Positions 1 through 8,906 of a stretch of DNA of 63,003 nucleotides are shown in pieces. The first letter of the stretch is position 1. Every line of letters begins with the position of its first letter. The position numbers and the translations under genes are program-made. The notes under the pieces were generated by a model that ran no database searches, was not told where the DNA came from, and saw only the letters and a program-made list of their open reading frames with translations. Origin of the DNA: Verrucomicrobiota bacterium (GTDB lineage Bacteria > Verrucomicrobiota > Verrucomicrobiia > Opitutales > Opitutaceae). The stretch spans positions 1-63,003 of the forward strand of contig JAEZUE010000078.1 of the NCBI GenBank assembly GCA_023443455.1, written 5' to 3'.

Positions 1-41
1 AAAGCGGCGAGGATCTCGTCTCGTGTCGCAGGATCGGACAT
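1..41 (-). CDS. N-terminal fragment of a leftward gene, product unknown
   Basis: An ATG on the minus strand opens a frame that stays open to the window edge and reads MSDPATRDEILAAF. Only about 13 residues are visible, too few to assign a family. The position fits a gene start, because the next leftward gene ends at 287 and the space between is filled by hairpin repeats. No clear ribosome binding site is seen, so this is a tentative call. Confidence 0.3.
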   Translation of the reverse strand, partial: MSDPATRDEILAA

Positions 42-95
42 GACTGCAGGCTGGCGCCTATACTAAGGTCTGTCACTCTAAATTTAAGACCGACC

Positions 96-278
96 TCGAT
101 TCTGAAATTGGCCAAACTCCAGGGTCCAGTCTCCGACTGGACCATTCGGGTTTCCGCTCCAACTCCTCAGGATCTCAACTCACGAGACCATCACATTCCC
201 AAGCCCGGAGGGCCGGTCAGAGACCGGCCCTCGATTCTGAAATTGGCCAAACTCCAGGGGCCGGTCAGAGACCGGCCC
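96..278. repeat. Hairpin repeats: two copies of a 48-bp unit plus one extra palindrome
   Basis: Two 48-bp units (96-143 and 231-278) each consist of an identical 27-bp leader beginning TCGATTCTGAAATTGG and a 21-bp hairpin with 9-bp arms and a 3-nt loop. The second hairpin has arms GGGCCGGTC/GACCGGCCC. The first has GGTCCAGTC/GACTGGACC, so the differences are compensatory and pairing is kept. A third hairpin at 210-230 directly abuts the second leader. A degenerate remnant ends near 95. The block lies just downstream of the leftward NHL gene and could act as its 3' stabiliser or terminator, although no T-run follows. Confidence 0.8.
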
Positions 279-286
279 TACTTCAT

Positions 287-3200
287 CTACCGGATCTCGA
301 CCGCGACACGCAGGAAGCGCCGCGGCACGCTGCCGATCGCGACGATATCCGTCTCCAGAACATCGATCGGAGAACCGGGCTCGATCGTCTTGAGCGTCTG
401 CCATGTGACGAGATCCGTGCTGTACTGGACCACATATCGGATGTCGCTCGCAGCGCTCTTGCGGCGGAACCGGACCTGCAGGAATCGGTCACCACCTCCG
501 GTGCTCGGCGTGATCGAAACCGGATCCGCCACCGCGCCACTCGGCGCAAGGCCGAAGGCGTAGCGGGCGAGGTTCGTGACGTGGGAGCCTGGCTGCACGT
601 CGTTGGCGCCACCGGTCACGCCGTTACCGGTCCGCCACGACGCGAAGTCGGTATAGGCTTCGCCGGACACCGTGAGCGCGGCGACGGCCGAAGTCGTGCC
701 GGCATCGACATAGTTGTCGACCACGCAGCGGAACTGGTCGCCATCCATCGCACCACCGACCGACGGCAGCGAGAGCATCGCGGTGCGCGTGCCGCGATAC
801 GCGGCGCCCTCGGCCAGGTCGACCCATTCGCCCGCGCCGGCCGACAAACGTTGCCAGCGGTACGCGAAGAGCATGGGCGTGCCGGTGGCGGCCACGGTAA
901 ACGAGACCCCCTGCCCCGCCGCCGCACCCACGGCCACCGGCTGCTTGGTGATCGAAGGCGCGATGCCGACGGCGACCACCGCCGACCGGCAGTCGATCTC
1001 AGTGTTGTCGTAGGCGCGACTGACATGGCAGCGGAAGTGGTAGCCGTCGAACGACGGGTCGAGGACCACGGCAAGCCGGCCGCTGTCGCCGTACCCGTTG
1101 GCCGTGTACGCCCCCCCCGTTTCGATGTTGGTCCAGCTGGACTCGCCCGGCGCCTGGGCCTGCCACTGAAAACCGCCGGGGTTGCCCTGGGTGCTGACGC
1201 CGAAAGTGACCGTCTCGCCGGAGAACGGCACCCGCGTGGCGACCGACCGAATCTGACTGTTGCCGGCATCGGCCACCAGCAGGTTGCCGTGGTTGTCGCA
1301 AGCCAGAGCCCACGGGTTCCAGAAACGGGCGGAAGCGCCCGCACCGTTGTTGTAGCCCCAACCGCGGTCCTGACCGGAAGGCTTGCGGCCCGCGATGGTG
1401 CGCACGTTTCCGTCGGGCGTGACCATGCGGACGACGTGGTTGCCCGCATCGGCCACGTAGAGCGCGCCGCGCGAATCGAAAGCGATGCCCGTGGGCTGGT
1501 TGAACCGCGCCACCGCCCCCTGCCCGTCGTCGCTGCCGCTGGTGCCCGCGAGTCCCACAAAGGTGGACACGGTGCCATCGGCCGCGATGCGGCGGATGGC
1601 GTGATTGCCGCGGTCGACAACGTACAGAACACCTGCCGGATCGAGCGCCAGGCCGATCGGGCTGCCGAAGGTGGCGCTGGCGCCCGGCCCGTCCTGCGCG
1701 CCGCTGACCAGTGAACGACCGGCGAGCAGCGCGAGGGTGCCATCGACCGAAATCTTGCGAACCGTGAGGTCGCCAGTGTCGGCCACGTAGATCGTGCCGA
1801 GCGCGTCGACCGCGACGCCCTGCGGACGGTTGAAGCGGTAGGGCTGACCAGCGTTGTCGGTGAGGGTGGTGACCACGCCCGCGAGCGTGACCCGGCGCAG
1901 CGTGCCGTTGTCGGTATCGGCGACGATGAGGTCGCCATCGGGCGCAAACGCGAGGGCCTGCGGACCCGCGAAACGCGCGACGTCGCCGGCGCCATCGACA
2001 TTGCCCCAGCCCTCGCCCACGCCATTGCCCGCCTTGCCGGCGAGCGTCGTCACGGTGCCGTCGGCCAGCACGCGGCGGATCGTGCCGCCAAAGGCATCGG
2101 CCACGTAGGCAGTGCCGTCGGCCGCGATCGCGACCCCGCGCGGTCCGGCGAACTTCGCGGCGGTGCCGATGCCATCGTCGGAGCCGCCGCTGCTGCCCCA
2201 TTGATCCTGGCTGCGCAGCGTACCGGCGAGCGTGCCCACCGTGACCACGAGTTCGATGTCGGCGCTGTCTCCGGTGATGCGCACGCTGTTGTCGTCCACC
2301 ATCCAGAGGCTGGCCGTGTCGGACTCGACCACCGTGGAGTAGCCGTTGTCGATCAGGCAGCGGATCGTCGTGTCGGTGAGCGCCGGAGTCATGCCGGGGA
2401 TGACGAGAGTATCCGTATCCGTTCCACTGAAGCGCGGATCGGTGGCGCAGTCCGTCCACGAGCCCCACTTCGGCCGGAACTGCCAACGGTAGTGCAACAC
2501 GCCGTCGGTGGAGGTGGCCTGGACCGTGTACGTAAAAGGGGTGACGTTGCGCAGCTTGGTCGGGTGCTGCGTGAACACGGGCGGCGTGCCCCACTCCACC
2601 GTGCCACGCCGGATCACGGCGTTGCCGGTGTCGGCGATGTAGAGCGCGCCATCCGGTGCCACCGCGACGCCGCCCGGGCCACGCAACCGCGCCACCGGGC
2701 CCGCACCATCGATCGCACCGGAAGCGTCGCCGAAGCCGGCGGCCGTGAAGGAAGTGCCGTCCGGCGCGATGAGGCGAACCGTGGCGGCGTCGGGGTCGGC
2801 CACGTACAGATTGCCGTCGGCATCGAAGTCCAGCGCCAGGGGCCGCCGGAAGCGCACCCCGGTGGCGTCGCCATCGCTCGTGCCGAACGCACCGGCAACG
2901 CCGTACGCGGTGGACACGGTGCCGGCGGTGTCGATCTTGCGGATGGCCGCGTTGTTGGCGTCGGCCACGAAGATTTCGCCCGCGGCGTTCACCGCGACGG
3001 CGCTCGGGTGCTCGAACTGCACCGCAGGCCCGCTGCCGTTGCGCGTACCGAAACCGTACGCGGCGGACGTACCGGCGACGGTGGTGACCTCTCCCGCCGG
3101 GGTGACGCGGCGGATCATGTTGTTGAAGGTGTCGGCCACGACGAGGTTGCCGTCGCGGTCGAAGGCGAGGCCCTGCGGATGGCGGAAGCGCGCGGCGGCG

Positions 3201-4657
3201 TCCGTGCCGTCCACATCGCCCTGCTCGCCCGCGGAGCCGGCCAGCGTGGTGACCACGCCGGCAGTAGTGATCTTTCGGATCGTGTGGTTGAGTGTGTCGG
3301 CCACGTACACGGTGCCGTCGGCGGCCGCGAGCACGCCCTCGGGCCGGTTGAAGCGCGCGGCGGCGCCGATGCCGTCGGCGGTGCCGGTGCTGCCCGGGGC
3401 GCCGGCGAGGATCGTGACGGCACCGGCCGGCGTGATCCGGCGGATGACCGAATCGGCGGAGTCGGCCACGTAGACATTGCCCGCCGCATCGCAGTCGAGC
3501 GCCCGAGGTTGGCGGAACCGCGCGGCCGCGCCGGTGCCATTGGTCGAAGTCGGCGCCACACCGGCAAAGGTGGTGACGACGCGGGCCGGGGTGATCCGGC
3601 GCACGACGTTGTTGCGCGAGTCGGCCACGTAGAGCGTGCCATCGCCGAGAGCGGCGAGCGCGGTGGGCAGATCGAACCGCGCGGCAGCACCCGTGCCGGT
3701 GGCGCTGCCCGCGAGCTCAGCGACGCCGGCGACCGTGGTGACGGCCCCACCGGTGGCGGCGATCTTGCGCACGGTGTGGTTGCCCGCATCGGCCACAAAG
3801 ACATTGCCCGCCGTATCCACGGCGACAGCGCGCGGCAGGTAGAACCGCGCCGCGGTGGCGGCGCCGTCGGCCGAGCCGAGGGCGCCAGCCGTACCAGCCA
3901 GCGTGGTGACCACACCGGCAGCGGTGATGCGGCGGATCGTGTGGTTGCGCGAGTCGGCCACGTGGAGGTTTCCGGCGGCGTCGAGCGCCAGACCGGTCGG
4001 CTCGTAGAAACGCGCCGCGCTGCCGGTGCCATCGGCCGAACCCGCGTGCAGCGGATCGCCGGCGAAGACCGTGACCGGACCACTGCCGACGATGCGGCGC
4101 ACGACGTTGTTGCCCCGGTCGGTGAAGTAGACGGTCTGGCCGTCGGGCGTGACGGCGACGCCGCCGAGACCATTGACCGCCGGGCGGGCCGCGGAAAGAT
4201 CGAAGGTCGTGACCTCGCCCGCAGCGGTGATCTTGCGCAGCGCGCCGTTGGCCGAATCGGCCACGTAGACCGTACCCGAGCCATCGACCGCGAGATGCTG
4301 CGGCGTGGCGAAGCGCGCTGCGGCGCCCGTGCCGTTGGCCGCGCCCCACTCGCCCGGCGAACCAGCGAGAGTGGTCACCACGCCGGCCGAGGTGACCTGG
4401 CGGATGGTGCCATTGCCTGTATCGGCGATGTAAACATTGCCGGCCGCGTCGACGGTGATGCCGGAGGGACCGTTGAAACGGGAGGCGGCCCCGGTGCCGT
4501 CGACCGACCCCGGGCTCACGGTGCCGGCGAAGGTGGAAAGAACGGCGCGGACCTCGGTGGTCTGCGCGAGGGCCCGCGGCGCGAAGGCGGCGAGGACGAA
4601 CAACGCGAGGAGGCGGGCACCGGAGTTCGAGAGGGAGGAGAAACGAGGGAAGTTCAT
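287..4657 (-). CDS. Secreted multi-NHL beta-propeller protein with Ig-like domains (1456 aa)
   Basis: The start is the ATG followed by MNFPRFSS, with GGAGAAA about 7 nt upstream; the frame is open 34 codons further upstream, but that part overlaps the upstream gene and looks non-coding. Residues 1-32 are a signal peptide ending in ALAQ. I count 18 NHL-type repeats of the form VYVADTxNxxIRxIT...VTTLAG: twelve in a row (about residues 38-730), an Ig-like domain, six more repeats (about 850-1150), then two further Ig-like domains. The C-terminal 100 residues match a module common in exported Verrucomicrobia proteins (ARYAFGL, then YVVQYSTDLVTW, then RRFLRV). Twelve plus six repeats fits three six-bladed propellers. 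NHL propellers are usually binding scaffolds, so a surface protein- or glycan-binding role is inferred. It lies 16 bp downstream of the previous leftward gene and is probably cotranscribed with it. Confidence 0.9.
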   Translation of the reverse strand: MNFPRFSSLSNSGARLLALFVLAAFAPRALAQTTEVRAVLSTFAGTVSPGSVDGTGAASRFNGPSGITVDAAGNVYIADTGNGTIRQVTSAGVVTTLAGSPGEWGAANGTGAAARFATPQHLAVDGSGTVYVADSANGALRKITAAGEVTTFDLSAARPAVNGLGGVAVTPDGQTVYFTDRGNNVVRRIVGSGPVTVFAGDPLHAGSADGTGSAARFYEPTGLALDAAGNLHVADSRNHTIRRITAAGVVTTLAGTAGALGSADGAATAARFYLPRAVAVDTAGNVFVADAGNHTVRKIAATGGAVTTVAGVAELAGSATGTGAAARFDLPTALAALGDGTLYVADSRNNVVRRITPARVVTTFAGVAPTSTNGTGAAARFRQPRALDCDAAGNVYVADSADSVIRRITPAGAVTILAGAPGSTGTADGIGAAARFNRPEGVLAAADGTVYVADTLNHTIRKITTAGVVTTLAGSAGEQGDVDGTDAAARFRHPQGLAFDRDGNLVVADTFNNMIRRVTPAGEVTTVAGTSAAYGFGTRNGSGPAVQFEHPSAVAVNAAGEIFVADANNAAIRKIDTAGTVSTAYGVAGAFGTSDGDATGVRFRRPLALDFDADGNLYVADPDAATVRLIAPDGTSFTAAGFGDASGAIDGAGPVARLRGPGGVAVAPDGALYIADTGNAVIRRGTVEWGTPPVFTQHPTKLRNVTPFTYTVQATSTDGVLHYRWQFRPKWGSWTDCATDPRFSGTDTDTLVIPGMTPALTDTTIRCLIDNGYSTVVESDTASLWMVDDNSVRITGDSADIELVVTVGTLAGTLRSQDQWGSSGGSDDGIGTAAKFAGPRGVAIAADGTAYVADAFGGTIRRVLADGTVTTLAGKAGNGVGEGWGNVDGAGDVARFAGPQALAFAPDGDLIVADTDNGTLRRVTLAGVVTTLTDNAGQPYRFNRPQGVAVDALGTIYVADTGDLTVRKISVDGTLALLAGRSLVSGAQDGPGASATFGSPIGLALDPAGVLYVVDRGNHAIRRIAADGTVSTFVGLAGTSGSDDGQGAVARFNQPTGIAFDSRGALYVADAGNHVVRMVTPDGNVRTIAGRKPSGQDRGWGYNNGAGASARFWNPWALACDNHGNLLVADAGNSQIRSVATRVPFSGETVTFGVSTQGNPGGFQWQAQAPGESSWTNIETGGAYTANGYGDSGRLAVVLDPSFDGYHFRCHVSRAYDNTEIDCRSAVVAVGIAPSITKQPVAVGAAAGQGVSFTVAATGTPMLFAYRWQRLSAGAGEWVDLAEGAAYRGTRTAMLSLPSVGGAMDGDQFRCVVDNYVDAGTTSAVAALTVSGEAYTDFASWRTGNGVTGGANDVQPGSHVTNLARYAFGLAPSGAVADPVSITPSTGGGDRFLQVRFRRKSAASDIRYVVQYSTDLVTWQTLKTIEPGSPIDVLETDIVAIGSVPRRFLRVAVEIR

Positions 4658-4673
4658 GGCGGGTTTCTCCGGT

Positions 4674-6500
4674 TCAGTTGGCGGCCACGGCGGCGGCGGG
4701 GAAGACGAGGAGACGCGTGTCGCAGTCGGCGACGTTGAGGATGAACCGTGTTCGTCCATCGGTTACGGAAACGTGGGTCGCAGTCGTCCCGGTGAGGCCG
4801 TCGAGGGGCGCATAGGCGCCGTCGACCAGACCGGAGATCTCGACTTCCACGGCGCTGTCGCCGCGGGCGAGATTGGAGACCAGCACGACCAGGCGGTCCT
4901 CCTGGTCGATGAAACCCCAGGCGTTGCCGTTGGCGGAGGTGCGGCACGGCGAGAGGTCGGCGGCCTCCTCGGGGGTGACAACCGGCGCGTGCACCGCGAG
5001 CTTGGCGCGCTCGACGGAGGGAAGCCGCTCCGGCCGGATCACGACCCAACAGGTCGGCCGGTTCGTGTCGTTGAGCACGTCGATCACCGCATCGGTGGCG
5101 TAGAAGCCGCAGCCGACCTTCTCGAAGGCGTTGGCGGCCTCGTTGTTGACCCGCCAGCACACGCCGTCGCGCTCGAAGGAGCGCACCATCGCGTCCGAGT
5201 AGTAGAAGCCCGGGCCGAAGGGGCGCCGCGGGATGTGGTTGTTCATCGCCGCCGTGATGCGCGGATCGACCGCGTTCATCCCGCTCATGCCGTAGCCGTA
5301 TTGGAGCGCGGTAACCGCGCGCCGCACGCCACCCTCGCGGGTCGCGACATGGGTGAAGACGATCTGGAACCAATGCGTGTGCTGCACCGCGTCGGCGGCC
5401 TGCACCGGCAGTCCGCTGTGTTCGAGGCTGCTCCGTAGCACATCGTCGACGACGTCCATTTTCGAACCGAGCCACATCGACGGCTCCCAGGAACAGGCCG
5501 TGCCGACCGTGGCGGAATAGAAGGAGGCGTTGCCGACGGCGCGGATCCAGTCGCCCTGCATCTCGAGATCGAAGTACCAGCGCTCCGGCGGCAGAAGCTG
5601 GAGGTAGCGGCGCATGTCGCCGCCGAGCCAACGCGTGAGCGTGATGTCGCCGTAGATCTGGCCGCCGACCAACGCCGGCCGGCCGCGAAGCGCCTCGGTG
5701 CGTTTCGCGATTTCGGCGAAATAGTGACCGTAGGCGTCGCACCAATAGTCGGCCCACTCCGGCATCAGGTGCGCCCGGATGTGGCGCGCCTTCTCCGGCA
5801 CGGTAGCCCCGGGGATCGGATGGCCGAGCCGCTGCTCGAAGGCCTCCACATTGCGCGGATGGAAATCGGCGCCGCTGATGTAGAGGTTGGGCATGTTGAC
5901 CATCAGGTCGGCGGCGTAGTAGCCGCTGTAGTGGTCCTGCGCGGAGATCGTCGCCATGCGCTCGGCGACAAAATCGCCGTAGGTTCCGTGCGGAGTGTTG
6001 GCACCGTCGACGCCCCAATCCGCCGGATCGAGCGGGGTGGCCGGAGAGATCCAACCCATGAGGTAGTCGCAGAAGCCGCCGTCGGTGTTGCGCCCCATCA
6101 GGTCGTCGCGCCGCTTGTGCCAGTCCGAGTAGGCGGCCGAGGCCGGGCGTCCCCGGGCGTAACCACCGGTCCAATTCGCATCAGGTGGCAGACCCGCGAT
6201 GAAACTGTCGAGCCAGGCGACCGCGCCGATCACGGCGTAGCGGCCGCTCGCCTCGGTCTTGTCGGCCTCGATCTGCGACTGCCAATGATCGTATTCGGAG
6301 AAATCGGAGTCGGGCCAGAACAGCTTGTCGACCCACCAGGTGCCGGCGAAGCCCCATGGCTGGATCCAGACCTCGTCGGCCCGGCCGTATTGATACGCAC
6401 CACCGGCGGACGGGCGGTCGGGATTGCGCGGGTCGGCAGCAAATGCGGCCAGGGCGGCGAACGACGCGACCGCGAGGAGGAAAAGGCGGGGTTTGCGCAT
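4674..6500 (-). CDS. Exported protein of unknown function, possibly glycosidase-like (608 aa)
   Basis: I chose the ATG of MRKPRLFLL because it begins a typical signal peptide ending AAFAA near residue 22; the open frame upstream is GC-rich and overlaps the divergent spacer. The mature part is rich in Trp, Tyr and Asp (for example WIQPWGFAG and WYFDLEMQGDWIRAVG), as in TIM-barrel glycan-active proteins. The last 100 residues look like a beta-sandwich (VVLVSNLARGD... LLVFPAA), as found at the C-terminus of glycoside hydrolases. I do not recognise a family or an assignable catalytic motif, so the enzymatic role is a guess. It is the first gene of a two-gene leftward unit with the NHL protein 16 bp downstream, which suggests the two work together outside the cytoplasm. 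Confidence 0.75.
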   Translation of the reverse strand: MRKPRLFLLAVASFAALAAFAADPRNPDRPSAGGAYQYGRADEVWIQPWGFAGTWWVDKLFWPDSDFSEYDHWQSQIEADKTEASGRYAVIGAVAWLDSFIAGLPPDANWTGGYARGRPASAAYSDWHKRRDDLMGRNTDGGFCDYLMGWISPATPLDPADWGVDGANTPHGTYGDFVAERMATISAQDHYSGYYAADLMVNMPNLYISGADFHPRNVEAFEQRLGHPIPGATVPEKARHIRAHLMPEWADYWCDAYGHYFAEIAKRTEALRGRPALVGGQIYGDITLTRWLGGDMRRYLQLLPPERWYFDLEMQGDWIRAVGNASFYSATVGTACSWEPSMWLGSKMDVVDDVLRSSLEHSGLPVQAADAVQHTHWFQIVFTHVATREGGVRRAVTALQYGYGMSGMNAVDPRITAAMNNHIPRRPFGPGFYYSDAMVRSFERDGVCWRVNNEAANAFEKVGCGFYATDAVIDVLNDTNRPTCWVVIRPERLPSVERAKLAVHAPVVTPEEAADLSPCRTSANGNAWGFIDQEDRLVVLVSNLARGDSAVEVEISGLVDGAYAPLDGLTGTTATHVSVTDGRTRFILNVADCDTRLLVFPAAAVAAN

Positions 6501-6727
6501 GACAGAACGGCCGCATACCGGAGCGGCCGAACCGTGCGCAAGCGGCCACCGATTCCAACGGGCAGTTTCACAAACTCCTTGCAAGCGGGGCCCGGCGCCG
6601 ACCGGCCTCCCGACCCGGCCCGATGAATTCCTTTCATATCCGACCGCTCCGGGCTCGACACCAATCGGCGGTGACGAAAACTGCGACCACCCCGCTCCAA
6701 CGTCCCCCAACCACCCGCCGTCGCCCA

Positions 6728-7246
6728 ATGAGCCACAACGCTTTCGTCAACTCCACCTCCGCCACCATCAACAAAGCCGCGATCGTCGCCGGCACCCCGG
6801 GCGTCGCCAGTGCCGCGCGGTGGTTCTGGTGGATCGCCGGCCTCTCGCTCGTCAACACGGCGCTGATCCACAGCGGCAGCGAGACCAGTTTCGTCGTCGG
6901 GCTCGGCTTCACGCTGATGGCCGACCTGATATTCAACGCCATCAAGCCGGTTGCATTCGCGGTCGATGCCTTGGCGATCGGGTTCTTCGTCCTGATGGGT
7001 TGGCTCTCTCTGCGCGGTCATTTTTGGGCGTTTATGGTCGGCGCCCTCATCTACGCGGCCGACGCGCTGATCTACCTGAAATTCGGCGACATGATGCCGG
7101 TCGGCTTCCATGCCTTTGCGCTCTTCTTCATCGTGCGTGGCGCCTTCGCCCTGCGCAGCGCCATCACCGCTGCGGAGATCGCCGCGATGGATACCCCCGT
7201 CTCCTCGGCTGAATCGGTGGAACGAGAAACACCGCCGGCGATCTGA
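6728..7246 (+). CDS. Small integral membrane protein, four hydrophobic segments (172 aa)
   Basis: The frame opens at 6623, but the sequence becomes protein-like at the ATG of MSHNAFVNSTS, so that start was chosen. After a polar N-terminus of about 28 residues there are hydrophobic segments around WFWWIAGLSLVNTALI, FTLMADLIFNAI, FAVDALAIGFFVLMGWLSL and FWAFMVGALIYAADALIYL, and then FALFFIVRGAFAL. The C-terminus is polar and acidic. No catalytic motif is visible. It is divergent from the exported protein gene (start-to-start 227 bp) and followed by a REPIN-like repeat, so it looks monocistronic. It is a conserved-hypothetical type of membrane protein with no function to propose. Confidence 0.75.
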   Translation: MSHNAFVNSTSATINKAAIVAGTPGVASAARWFWWIAGLSLVNTALIHSGSETSFVVGLGFTLMADLIFNAIKPVAFAVDALAIGFFVLMGWLSLRGHFWAFMVGALIYAADALIYLKFGDMMPVGFHAFALFFIVRGAFALRSAITAAEIAAMDTPVSSAESVERETPPAI

Positions 7247-7304
7247 ACCCACGATGCAGTTGCCGCGCGGGCCCACGAGTGTGCCAGATCGAAGGGACCG
7301 GCAC

Positions 7305-7391
7305 GTAGGGGCGCTGCTTGCGGCGCCCGAATGGCGCGGGACTACGGAAGAGCGGTGCCGCAGGGGCGGGCGTCGCAAGCCACGCCCCTAC
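7305..7391. repeat. REPIN-like element: two inverted 25-bp REP copies
   Basis: A 25-bp sequence starting GTAGGGGCG and containing GCTTGCG (7305-7329) recurs inverted at 7367-7391, with about three mismatches and a 37-bp centre. The GTAGGRGC...GCTTGC...GGCG design is that of bacterial REP sequences, and two inverted REPs form a REPIN. It sits between the stops of two convergent genes. A second such element lies at 51455-51534. Confidence 0.7.
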
Positions 7392-7436
7392 CGCAGGCGC
7401 ATGCGCTGCGTCGCCTCGCCCCTCGACTGCCACCGT

Positions 7437-8618
7437 TCAACTCTGGCTGAGCCGTTTCTTTGGCGCCTCGTAGTAGGCGGCGTGGGCCTGACGGAGGATT
7501 TCCGGGATGCGGGCGGCAAAGGGGCTGTTCTGCACACACCCGGCCAGATCGAGTTCGCCCACGCGCGCGGCGTTCTGACCGGGAAACCAGTGGTCGGCCT
7601 GGCCGAGCAGGTTGTAGCGCATTTTCGCCCACGGCACGAGGTCGAGGCCCTGCCCGTAGGTCCAGAGTCGCAGGATCTCGGTCACGTTGATCTCGCCGGG
7701 CACGTCGACGTAGTACGGCAGGCCCTCGGTCCAGCGCGCGCACCAGTCCGCACCGTGCACCTTCACCAGCTGCGCGCGGAGCTTGGCCTCGATCGGCGCC
7801 ACGATCTCCGCCGCCTGCTCGATCTGCGGGACGATGGCGACGAACTCGTCGAAATCCGACGGCCGCGCCACGCCGAGACTGAGGGTGTTGATTTCGGGAC
7901 GGGCGAAGCAAAAGAGCGCGTTGGCCTGCATCGGCGAGAGCGGCGCGGTGAGCCCCGCCATCAGCTCCGGGCGATCCTGGAGGCGCCCGCCCTTGTCGTT
8001 GGGGCTGATGATGAAGATGCCCATGTCGTGGCGCTTCGCCGCCTCGAGCGCGGCGGTGTTGAGCTCGTTCACGAAGTACCAGTGCAGGTTCACGTAGTCG
8101 AACTCGCCCGTCTCGATCGCGGCCACGATGATGTCGACCGTCGCGTGCGTGGAGAAGCCGAGGTGCCGCACGCGGCCCTCGCGCTGCCACTGGCGCGCGA
8201 CCTCGAGGCAGCCGCCGGGGCGGATCGTCCAGTCGAGCAGCTCCTGCGTATTGATGCCGTGGAAACTGAGCAGCTCCACGTGTTCGAGGCCGAGGTAGCC
8301 CATCGACGTCTCGAACGCCGCGCGGAACTCGGCCGGATCGGCCGTCGGGGCGACCTTGGTCTGCACCAGCATCTTGTCGCGCGGCAGGCGGGGGAGGATG
8401 CGCCCGAGCTGCATCTCCGACGAACCGTAGCCGCGCGCGGTCTCGATGTGGTTGATGCCCAGCTCGAGCGAGCGCTCGATGCAGGCCTCGAGATTCGCCT
8501 GACCGTCGGCTGGCACCTCGCCCATCGGGATGTCCTGCCACTTGTGCTGGTAACGCATGCCCCCGCAGGAGAACACGGGCATCTGCAACTCGGTGCGGCC
8601 GAAACGACGATAGATCAT
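7437..8618 (-). CDS. Aldo/keto reductase family oxidoreductase (393 aa)
   Basis: The N-terminal MIYRRFGRTELQMPVFSCGGMR is a classic AKR opening. Tetrad-like residues are visible: ETARGYG supplies the Tyr, with Glu where many AKRs have Asp; TKVAP supplies the Lys; and LLSFHGIN supplies the His. At 393 residues it is longer than single-domain AKRs (about 320). Related long AKRs often end in a 4Fe-4S domain, but here the C-terminal 130 residues (from about DWCARW) lack a CxxCxxC cluster, so the domain is either cofactor-free or degenerate. The ATG at 8618 was chosen over a TTG three codons upstream. It is a leftward, isolated gene convergent with the small membrane protein gene. Its substrate cannot be predicted. 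Confidence 0.85.
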   Translation of the reverse strand: MIYRRFGRTELQMPVFSCGGMRYQHKWQDIPMGEVPADGQANLEACIERSLELGINHIETARGYGSSEMQLGRILPRLPRDKMLVQTKVAPTADPAEFRAAFETSMGYLGLEHVELLSFHGINTQELLDWTIRPGGCLEVARQWQREGRVRHLGFSTHATVDIIVAAIETGEFDYVNLHWYFVNELNTAALEAAKRHDMGIFIISPNDKGGRLQDRPELMAGLTAPLSPMQANALFCFARPEINTLSLGVARPSDFDEFVAIVPQIEQAAEIVAPIEAKLRAQLVKVHGADWCARWTEGLPYYVDVPGEINVTEILRLWTYGQGLDLVPWAKMRYNLLGQADHWFPGQNAARVGELDLAGCVQNSPFAARIPEILRQAHAAYYEAPKKRLSQS

Positions 8619-8852
8619 GCCGAACAAGAGCCACGGGATTTCGGCCGACGCAAGTCGCCGGACCCACGGGATGCATTATGGCAAGGCCGCTTGCGCGACT
8701 GTGGCGCGGCTCGCCCGAGCCGCGATTGGTGACCACAACCAGCTCACGCCGGCACGCTCGACCGTGGCGCAGGCGTCCCTGCCTGCGCCCCCGGGCCCCG
8801 CCAGCTCCCCGGCCCGAGTCCAACCTCGCCGGCACGGAGGCCGACGCCACGC
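8619..8852. repeat. Compound hairpin repeat, copy 1
   Basis: The 396-bp spacer between the divergent AKR and uppS genes holds three GC hairpins. The first is at 8701-8725 (arms CGCGGCTCG/CGAGCCGCG). The second is module A at 8764-8787 (GTGGCGCAGGC-GTCCCT-GCCTGCG). The third is module B in reverse at 8824-8852 (around CTCGCCGGCACGGAGGCCG). Modules A and B recur at 13440-13554 and 56294-56364. I see no gene here; promoters for both flanking genes must lie in this spacer, but no convincing boxes stand out. Confidence 0.7.
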
Positions 8853-8906
8853 CCGGTCCGGCCTCACCAGCCTATTCACCCCAACTTCCAACGCCTGCAC
8901 GCCCCA

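Noticed and set aside
96..278. Possible CRISPR-like array
   Set aside because: Only two full units occur, the conserved leader is not separated by unique spacers of even size, and no cas gene is near.
108..563. Rightward open frame with the recurring peptide KLQGPVRDRP
   Set aside because: The recurring peptide is the translation of the 48-bp hairpin repeat, and the rest overlaps the NHL gene on the other strand.
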